This document shows, piece after piece, positions 7,013-11,973 of a stretch of DNA of 11,973 nt. The translations under genes and the position numbers were made by a program. The DNA is taken from contig JAFARH010000071.1 of NCBI GenBank assembly GCA_019245555.1, positions 1 through 11,973 on the forward strand, in the 5' to 3' direction. Source of the DNA: Betaproteobacteria bacterium (GTDB lineage: Bacteria; Pseudomonadota; Gammaproteobacteria; Burkholderiales; SG8-39). The stretch's first letter is position 1; each line of letters starts with the position of its first letter. The notes under the pieces were generated by a model. The model did not search any database and was not told where the DNA came from. It saw only the letters and a list, made by a program, of their open reading frames with translations.

Positions 7013-7399
7013 CTACTGGTCTTTGACGATGTGCTCGATGCGCTTGAGGAAATCGAGCTCCATCAGCGGTTTCACGATGTAGTCGTTGGCGCCGAGGTCG
7101 CGGCCGCGCTGCGCGTCCTTGTCGCGCGAGAAGCTCGTCACCATCGCGACCGGCAGCGTCTTGGTGTTCGGATTGGAGCGAATCAGCCGCAGCACCTCGA
7201 AGCCGTCGATCTTCGGCAGCATCACGTCGAGGAGGACGAGTGCCGGCAGCGGCTTGTTCTTCAGCAGCGTCAGCGCACTCTGGCCGTCAGGCGCGTGCTC
7301 GACGGCATAGCCGGCGCGCTCGAGCCAGTGCGTGGCGAGATTCACCAGGTCGTCGTCGTCCTCGACGATGAGGATGCGCGCCGTCATAGGAAGCGGCAC
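7013..7399 (-). CDS. Stand-alone response regulator receiver domain (CheY-like)
   Basis: A 128-residue single receiver domain with no output domain. The acidic pocket is in ILIVEDDDD (9-17), the phosphoacceptor is D58 in LLDVMLP, the switch threonine is T88 in AMVTSFSRD, and the conserved lysine is K110 in YIVKP. All phosphorylation residues are present, so it should be phosphorylated by a histidine kinase encoded elsewhere; none is in this window. GTG 7399 is chosen over ATG 7387 because AAGG lies 6 nt upstream of it. It follows the channel gene after 8 nt on the same strand, implying an operon. Its stop codon abuts the diguanylate cyclase stop codon, on the opposite strand, with no spacer. 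Its output is unknown; a link to c-di-GMP is possible only by proximity. Confidence 0.95.
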   Translation of the reverse strand: MPLPMTARILIVEDDDDLVNLATHWLERAGYAVEHAPDGQSALTLLKNKPLPALVLLDVMLPKIDGFEVLRLIRSNPNTKTLPVAMVTSFSRDKDAQRGRDLGANDYIVKPLMELDFLKRIEHIVKDQ

Positions 7400-7405
7400 A
7401 TTGTG

Positions 7406-7409
7406 CCTT
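7406..7409 (-). promoter_or_regulatory. Ribosome binding site of the receiver gene
   Basis: AAGG on the minus strand overlaps the TAA stop of the channel gene and lies 6 nt before GTG 7399. It decides in favour of the GTG start and suggests stop-start translational coupling. Confidence 0.6.
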
Positions 7410-8319
7410 AGCGGTACATGATCTTCTTCGTCACCGAGGCAATCAGCAGGCCGAAGGTCGCAATGCCCGACGATGCGCAGATCACCGACAGGAGCTGCGC
7501 GAGCGGCGCATGCGGCGCGAGGTCGCCGTAGCCCACGGTGAGATAGGTGATGCCGCTAAAGTAGACGTGCTCCCACCAGTTCTTGCCGGGGAGCGGGTCG
7601 AGCACGTGGAAGAGCGTGCCGAAGAGAAAGATGTTGAACGCCATGACGAGCGCGAGGCGCCATGGCTTCTCGCCGTAGCCCCACAGAATGTCCTGCAGCC
7701 ATGAGCCGAACCAGCTGCCCCAGGCCTTGTCGCGGTAATAGCCGAGGCGCTCATAGGTCTTTTCCAGGTATGTCAGCTGGCCGGCATCGCCGAAATTACC
7801 CATCGACATCGCATTGAGCTTGAGGCCGCGGCACACGCGCACCATGGCGCGCGGCGTCGCGTCCTCGCGGAACTTGATGGTGTCGAGGCCGATCTCGCAA
7901 TTCCTGAAGCTCGCGAAGTCGACGCGGCTTTCCGACATGACGGCTTGCGAGAAATCGCAGGACTCGAAGCGCGAGTTGACGAGGTCGCACTTCTCGAACT
8001 GCGCGCGGCGCAGGTAGCAGTCGCTGAAGTTCACCTGGCTCAGGTTGCAATTGGAGAAGCGCGCGTTCTTGAAGCCGACGTCGCGGAACACGGCCCAGCG
8101 CAGGTTCACGTTGCGCAGGTACGCCTTGTCGATCTGCGTCTGCTCGATACGGAGGCCGCGCAGGTCAAGGTACGTGGTGCCGCCATGCTCCATGGTCGGC
8201 AGGTCGAAGGCCACGGGCCGCGATTCGAGAAACGCCACCGCGGCGGCGGTCGCTTCGGGCGTCCAGCGCGCGCGCAGGTCGGCGACGCGATCTTCTGCCA
8301 GCGGAACAGCTTGGTTCAT
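7408..8319 (-). CDS. Pentapeptide-repeat potassium-channel-like protein
   Basis: 303 residues, with two parts. Residues about 48-150 are pentapeptide repeats: Leu/Phe or a similar residue recurs every five positions (83, 88, 93, 98 and so on to 143), predicting a right-handed beta-helix on the cytoplasmic side. The C-terminal part is a two-helix ion channel: TM1 near 221-240, pore loop with the potassium selectivity filter TVGYGD (261-266), and TM2 near 272-297. One pore motif means it would function as a tetramer in the inner membrane. A Cys ladder runs through the repeats (C91, C101, C111, C121, C141). ATG 8319 has a strong Shine-Dalgarno match (AAGGGGA) 7 nt upstream. It heads a two-gene unit with the receiver gene. 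Potassium selectivity is inferred from the filter; gating by the repeat domain is a hypothesis. Confidence 0.93.
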   Translation of the reverse strand: MNQAVPLAEDRVADLRARWTPEATAAAVAFLESRPVAFDLPTMEHGGTTYLDLRGLRIEQTQIDKAYLRNVNLRWAVFRDVGFKNARFSNCNLSQVNFSDCYLRRAQFEKCDLVNSRFESCDFSQAVMSESRVDFASFRNCEIGLDTIKFREDATPRAMVRVCRGLKLNAMSMGNFGDAGQLTYLEKTYERLGYYRDKAWGSWFGSWLQDILWGYGEKPWRLALVMAFNIFLFGTLFHVLDPLPGKNWWEHVYFSGITYLTVGYGDLAPHAPLAQLLSVICASSGIATFGLLIASVTKKIMYR

Positions 8320-8326
8320 CCCCGAA

Positions 8327-8333
8327 TCCCCTT
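8327..8333 (-). promoter_or_regulatory. Strong ribosome binding site of the channel gene
   Basis: AAGGGGA on the minus strand, 7 nt upstream of ATG 8319. It supports this start over downstream candidates. Confidence 0.65.
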
Positions 8334-8337
8334 CCCG

Positions 8338-8364
8338 GCGACGCTATTCTGCTAATCGCGTCGC
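8338..8364. repeat. 7-bp perfect inverted repeat upstream of the channel gene
   Basis: GCGACGC (8338-8344) and GCGTCGC (8358-8364) form a perfect inverted repeat with a 13-nt spacer, in the 68-bp gap between the importer operon and the channel gene. It overlaps the candidate -10 element and touches the -35, so it could be an operator. No T-run follows on the minus strand, so a terminator is less likely. Chance is possible in GC-rich DNA. Confidence 0.35.
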
Positions 8365-8369
8365 GTCAA
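8341..8369 (-). promoter_or_regulatory. Candidate sigma70-type promoter for the channel-receiver unit
   Basis: Minus-strand TTGACG (8369-8364, five of six matches to the -35 consensus), a 17-nt spacer, then TAGCGT (8346-8341, a weak -10). Transcription would begin near 8334, leaving a leader of about 15 nt containing the ribosome binding site. The -10 is poor, so the call is tentative. Confidence 0.35.
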
Positions 8370-8387
8370 GAAAGGAATGGTCCAGTT

Positions 8388-9548
8388 TCAGCCGCGCGTG
8401 GCGGTGTAGGGATCGGCCGCGTCGCGTAGGCCGTCGCCGAAGAAGTTGAAAGCGAGCACGATGATGAAGACCGGCACCACCGAGAGCATCAGCCACGGGT
8501 AGAGCGCGACGACGTTGATGTTCTGCGCCTCGTTCAGGAGCACGCCCCAGCTCGTCACCGGCGGCCGCAGGCCGAGCCCGAGGAACGAGAGCGCCGTCTC
8601 GCCGAGGATCATCGCCGGCACCGAGAGGGTCGCGGAGGCGATCAGGTGGCTCGCGAAGCTCGGCAGCAGGTGGCGGCTGATGACGCGCGCCGGGCTCGCG
8701 CCCATGAGGATGGCTGCCGTCGCGAAGTCTTCCTCTCTTAAGGCTAAAAGCTTCGAACGCACCGCGCGCGCAAGCCCTGGCCAGTCGAGCAGGCCGAGGA
8801 TGATGGTGATGCCGAAGTAGACGAGGATCGGGCTCCAGGTGATTGGCAGCGCCGCCGACAGCGCCATCCACAACGGCAACTCCGGGAAGGAGCGCACCAT
8901 CTCGATGAAGCGCTGGATCAGCGTGTCGATCCAGCCACCGTAAAACCCGGAGATGCCGCCGAGCGTGAGGCCGATGAGGAAGCTCACGCAGATGCCAAAG
9001 AGGCCCACGGTGAGCGAGATGCGCGTGCCGTACACGATGCGCGAGAGCAGATCCCGACCCAATCGATCGGTGCCGAGCACGTAGAAGGTGCCGCCTTCGG
9101 CTGGACAGACGAAATGGAATCGTCCATCGACCAGCCCCCAGAAACTGTACTCGTCGCCGAGGCAGAGGAAGCGCACCTTGTAGACCTTCGCCGGATCGTC
9201 GCTATAGATGCGCCGCAGCTTCTCGAGGTCGAGCTGCATCCGGTAGCCGTAGACGAACGGGCCGACGAAGTGTCCGTCGTGGAAAAGGTGCAGTTTCTGC
9301 GGCGGAGCGTAGATGTGGTCCGTGTCGCGCGTTTGCAGGTTGTACGGCGCGATGAACTCGCTGATCGTGATCGAGGCGTAGAAGAGCGCGAGCACGATCG
9401 CGGCGGCGACCGCGATGCGGTGGCGGCGGAACTTCCACCACATGATCTGCCACTGCGAAGCACGGTAGAAGCGCTCCTGCTCGGGCGTCAGCGCTTCGCC
9501 GGCGTAGGGGTCCCAGGGCTCGCGCGAAACATAGTGATCGACACTCAC
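8388..9548 (-). CDS. Oligopeptide-type ABC importer permease (DppC/OppC family)
   Basis: A 386-residue inner-membrane permease. TM1 is near 45-66, and the family landmark LGTDRLGRDLLSR is at 158-170. Further membrane segments follow, and the cytoplasmic EAA loop that docks the ATPase is at about 272-297 (ATAAILMGASPARVISRHLLP). It is longer than usual for the family (about 300 residues) because some 90 residues lie between TM1 and the LGTDRLGRD motif; this predicted extracytoplasmic segment contains C129 and C148. GTG 9548 overlaps the TGA of the preceding permease (GTGA), so translation is likely coupled. A cluster of rare codons (ctt, tta, tta, aga) encodes L267, L268, L270 and R271 just before the EAA loop. 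The transported substrate is unknown; peptides are the family default. Confidence 0.95.
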   Translation of the reverse strand: MSVDHYVSREPWDPYAGEALTPEQERFYRASQWQIMWWKFRRHRIAVAAAIVLALFYASITISEFIAPYNLQTRDTDHIYAPPQKLHLFHDGHFVGPFVYGYRMQLDLEKLRRIYSDDPAKVYKVRFLCLGDEYSFWGLVDGRFHFVCPAEGGTFYVLGTDRLGRDLLSRIVYGTRISLTVGLFGICVSFLIGLTLGGISGFYGGWIDTLIQRFIEMVRSFPELPLWMALSAALPITWSPILVYFGITIILGLLDWPGLARAVRSKLLALREEDFATAAILMGASPARVISRHLLPSFASHLIASATLSVPAMILGETALSFLGLGLRPPVTSWGVLLNEAQNINVVALYPWLMLSVVPVFIIVLAFNFFGDGLRDAADPYTATRG

Positions 9549-10570
9549 TTGGCGACACCACCCGTCAGCCGTATGCGTGGGTCGAGCGCCGCCAGCAGGA
9601 GATCGGAGATGAACATGCCGATCACCGTGAGGAAAGCAAGGAACATCAGGAAGGAGCCGGCGAGGTACTGGTCCTGGCTCTGCAGCGCCGCGAGCAGCAT
9701 CGGGCCCGAGGTCTGCAGCGACAGGACCACCGCGACGATCGCCGAGCCCGAGATCACCGAAGGCAGCAGGTTGCCGATGTCGGCGATGAAGGGGTTGAGC
9801 GACATCCGCAGCGGGTATTTCACGAGCAGGCGGAAGGCCGGCATGCCCTTGGCCCGAGCCGTCACCACGTACTGCTTCTGCAGCTCATCGAGCAGATTCG
9901 CGCGCAGGCGCCGGATCATCGCCGCAGTGCCTGATGTGCCGATGACGATCACCGGGATCCAGAGGTGTGTCAGCACCGAGCGCGCCTTGGCCCAGCTCCA
10001 GGCCTGGCCGAGGAATTCGGGATCCATGATGCCGCCGACCGACAATCCGAATTCCACATTGGCGAAATACATGAGCACGAGCGCGAGCAGGAAGTTCGGC
10101 GTCGCGAGGCCGATGTAGCCGAGGAAGGTAAGCCCGTGGTCGCCCCAGCCGTACTGGTGTGTCGCGGCGTAGACACCGATCGGGAATGCCACCGCCCAGG
10201 TGAATAGCACCACGGAGAAGTTGAGGATGAAGGAAAGGAGCAGCCGGTCGCCGACCACTTCGGTCACCGCCATGTCGTGCTCGAAGGACCAGCCGAGATC
10301 GCCTTGCAAGAGGCCGTGAAATTTGCCGTCGCTCGGCCAGAATCCCACCCAGACCGCGTACTGCTCTAGGAAGGGCTTGTCGAGCCCATACTGCTTCCTC
10401 AGGAAGTCGACCTTCTCGAGCGCAGCCTTGTCGCCCTGGCTCTGCAGCTCGGCGATCTGGTTGGAGAGGAAGTCGCCCGGCGGCAGCTTGATGATGGAGA
10501 AGGAGACGAAGCTGATCACGACCAGCGTCGGGATCATGATCAGCAAGCGATGGATCGTGTAGCGCAGCAT
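9545..10570 (-). CDS. Oligopeptide-type ABC importer permease (DppB/OppB family)
   Basis: 341 residues, close to the usual DppB length. The N-terminus MLRYTIHRLLIMIPTL leads into TM1 (about 9-29), as is typical of this family. A periplasmic loop with LRKQYGLDKPFLEQY follows, then GDLGWSF and several membrane helices. The EAA-type ATPase-docking loop is at about 232-256 (VVTARAKGMPAFRLLVKYPLR), and the C-terminus LLLAALDPRIRL is characteristic. It pairs with the DppC-type permease to form the membrane channel of a peptide-class importer. It starts 3 nt after the stop of the solute-binding protein gene and overlaps the next permease by 4 bp, so the three genes form one operon. Confidence 0.96.
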   Translation of the reverse strand: MLRYTIHRLLIMIPTLVVISFVSFSIIKLPPGDFLSNQIAELQSQGDKAALEKVDFLRKQYGLDKPFLEQYAVWVGFWPSDGKFHGLLQGDLGWSFEHDMAVTEVVGDRLLLSFILNFSVVLFTWAVAFPIGVYAATHQYGWGDHGLTFLGYIGLATPNFLLALVLMYFANVEFGLSVGGIMDPEFLGQAWSWAKARSVLTHLWIPVIVIGTSGTAAMIRRLRANLLDELQKQYVVTARAKGMPAFRLLVKYPLRMSLNPFIADIGNLLPSVISGSAIVAVVLSLQTSGPMLLAALQSQDQYLAGSFLMFLAFLTVIGMFISDLLLAALDPRIRLTGGVAK

Positions 10571-10573
10571 CGG

Positions 10574-11973
10574 CTAGTGCTTGAACCAGAACTGGTCCGG
10601 GTGGTAGATGCCGAAGAACGCGCCCGGATCCCAGTTGTAGAAGCCCTGCGTCGGCACGTTCATCAGCGTGTCGCGCGCGATCACCGGCTGCGGCACGCCG
10701 CTCACGATGCCGATCACATATTGCTGCTGCACATGGATCTCGAGCATCTTGTGCCAGATCGCGGCGCGCGCGTCGCTCGTCGTGGCCGCGGCCCAGTCCT
10801 TGTAGAGCTGCGCGAGCTCCTTCACCTCGGCAATGTCGGGCGCCTCGCCCTTCTTGCCGCCGGTCTCGTAGTACTCGCCGAATTTCGACCACTGATACTG
10901 CTGCTGCGAGGTCGGCGCGAGCTCATCGGGAGCGCTGTCCGCCGTCGGCAATCCGTTCTCGAGCCCGACCCAGATCGACATCACCGTTTCGCCGGCGAAG
11001 ATGCGGTTCCTGAACGCGGCGCGCTGCGACGGCTTGCTGAACATCTTGATGCCGACCTCGCGCCACGTCTCGCGCACAAGCTGCAGCACGTCGGTCTCCT
11101 CCGTGGACTCGCCCGCCGTCTCGACGATGATTTCGAGCGGCCGGCCGTCAGGGAGCTTCCGCATGCGGTCGGCGCCGCGCTTGAGTCCCAGTTCGTCGAG
11201 CAGGCGGTTCGCTCCCTTGCGGTCGTACCTGGCCCAATCGGTGCGGTACTCGGGCTTATAGAGCGGACTCGCTTCGAGCACGGTGTTGTTGCCTTCGACG
11301 GCAAGTCCGAAGTAGAGCACCTGGTTGACGAGCGAGCGATCGATCGCGAGGGAGAGAGCGCGCCGGAAGCGGACATCGCGCAGCAGCGTCCGCCACACGG
11401 GATCGTTCACCGTGAGGTTCGGGAAGAGCGCGATGTGCGAGCCGCGGCCCGGGCGCCAGAGGAGCGTGCGATAGCCATTCGTCTGCTCGCCCTGCTTCAA
11501 GAACGTGTAGTTGCTGAAGCTCAAGTCGCGCGCCTGGAGATCGGCGTCGCCCGAGCCGGCCTTGGCGGCGATCAGCTTCGAGTCGGCGATCGCCAGCACG
11601 AAGCGGTCGATGTAAGGCAGCTGGCGCCCCTTCTCGTCAACCCGGTGGAAATACGGATTGCGCATGGCGACGAAGCGATCGGCGGGAGGCTTGGTCGTGT
11701 TGCGCCACGGCTGCAGCGTCGGCAGGTCCGGGTTATCGCCCTCGTAGAGGTTGTCCAGGCGGTTATGCACCGCGGACCATTTGCGCTTCGCCGTGCCCTC
11801 GGCGTCCTCGCGCCGCACCTTCTCCGAGTACTTCTTATGGAATGGCTTGAGATAGTGCGCGGGCCGGAAGATGAAAAGCGGCGACGCGCCCGCCATGCGC
11901 GGCAGGAAATGCGGATTCGGCTTCGCCCAGGTAAAGCGCACCGTCGTTTCGCTCAGCACTTCGAACTTCGGCG
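10574..11973 (-). CDS. Extracellular solute-binding protein, family 5 (partial, N-terminus off window)
   Basis: The reading frame is open through the right edge (the upstream codons read PKFEV before LSETT), so only the C-terminal 466 residues are present and the signal peptide and true start are missing. Family 5 (SBP_bac_5) features include a DVRFRRALSLAIDRSLVNQ stretch, matching the conserved segment found in DppA/OppA-type proteins, an RNPYFH strand earlier, and the domain-closing NWDPGAFFGIYHPDQFWFKH C-terminus. It would bind substrate in the periplasm and deliver it to the two permeases encoded just downstream (3-nt gap). The ligand is not predictable from this sequence; peptides are most common, with sugars, opines and nickel also known in the family. 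Confidence 0.95.
   Translation of the reverse strand, partial: PKFEVLSETTVRFTWAKPNPHFLPRMAGASPLFIFRPAHYLKPFHKKYSEKVRREDAEGTAKRKWSAVHNRLDNLYEGDNPDLPTLQPWRNTTKPPADRFVAMRNPYFHRVDEKGRQLPYIDRFVLAIADSKLIAAKAGSGDADLQARDLSFSNYTFLKQGEQTNGYRTLLWRPGRGSHIALFPNLTVNDPVWRTLLRDVRFRRALSLAIDRSLVNQVLYFGLAVEGNNTVLEASPLYKPEYRTDWARYDRKGANRLLDELGLKRGADRMRKLPDGRPLEIIVETAGESTEETDVLQLVRETWREVGIKMFSKPSQRAAFRNRIFAGETVMSIWVGLENGLPTADSAPDELAPTSQQQYQWSKFGEYYETGGKKGEAPDIAEVKELAQLYKDWAAATTSDARAAIWHKMLEIHVQQQYVIGIVSGVPQPVIARDTLMNVPTQGFYNWDPGAFFGIYHPDQFWFKH

Noticed and set aside
9114..10118. 334-codon plus-strand open frame opposite the two permease genes
   Set aside because: It crosses the junction of two well-supported permeases and has no domain signal.

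Overview
The window is GC-rich DNA with strong G/C third-position bias and densely packed genes. The mix of two-component, cyclic-nucleotide and c-di-GMP signalling genes with a DppBC-type uptake system points to Pseudomonadota, probably an alpha- or betaproteobacterium; the sequence does not settle which. I see no rRNA, tRNA, CRISPR array, insertion sequence or integrase.

Layout. (1) Positions 1-2424, minus strand: the first 808 residues of a large exporter-type ABC protein whose C-terminus lies off the left edge. Its nucleotide-binding domain (NBD) is heavily diverged (Walker A lysine, Q-loop glutamine and LSGGQ signature all replaced) and is split by an insertion of about 330 residues containing repeated elements. 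(2) Positions 2456-7012, plus strand, starting only 31 bp from that ABC gene: an MBL-fold metallohydrolase, a SAM-dependent methyltransferase, a GAF-linked class III nucleotide cyclase and a PAS-GAF-PAS-GGDEF diguanylate cyclase. The first three overlap one another (4 bp and 19 bp). A hairpin lies in the gap before the fourth. (3) Positions 7013-8319, minus strand: a pentapeptide-repeat potassium-channel protein followed 8 nt later by a stand-alone receiver-domain protein. The receiver gene meets the diguanylate cyclase gene tail to tail with no bases between the stop codons. (4) Positions 8388-11973, minus strand: an oligopeptide-type ABC importer operon, with the solute-binding protein (N-terminus off the right edge) followed by two permeases. 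No importer ATPase gene is in the window.

How the parts may work together. The left half looks like a membrane-signalling locus: a divergent transporter-like protein with a degenerate ATPase faces an operon with two nucleotide-second-messenger enzymes (one predicted to make cAMP or cGMP, one c-di-GMP), a possible hydrolase and a methyltransferase. Whether the ABC protein responds to these messengers cannot be told, because its C-terminus is missing. The channel/receiver pair looks like a small independent operon with its own candidate promoter in the 68-bp gap after the importer operon. No intergenic stretch exceeds 300 bases; the longest gaps are 68 bp (8320-8387), about 59 bp (5130-5188) and 31 bp (2425-2455).
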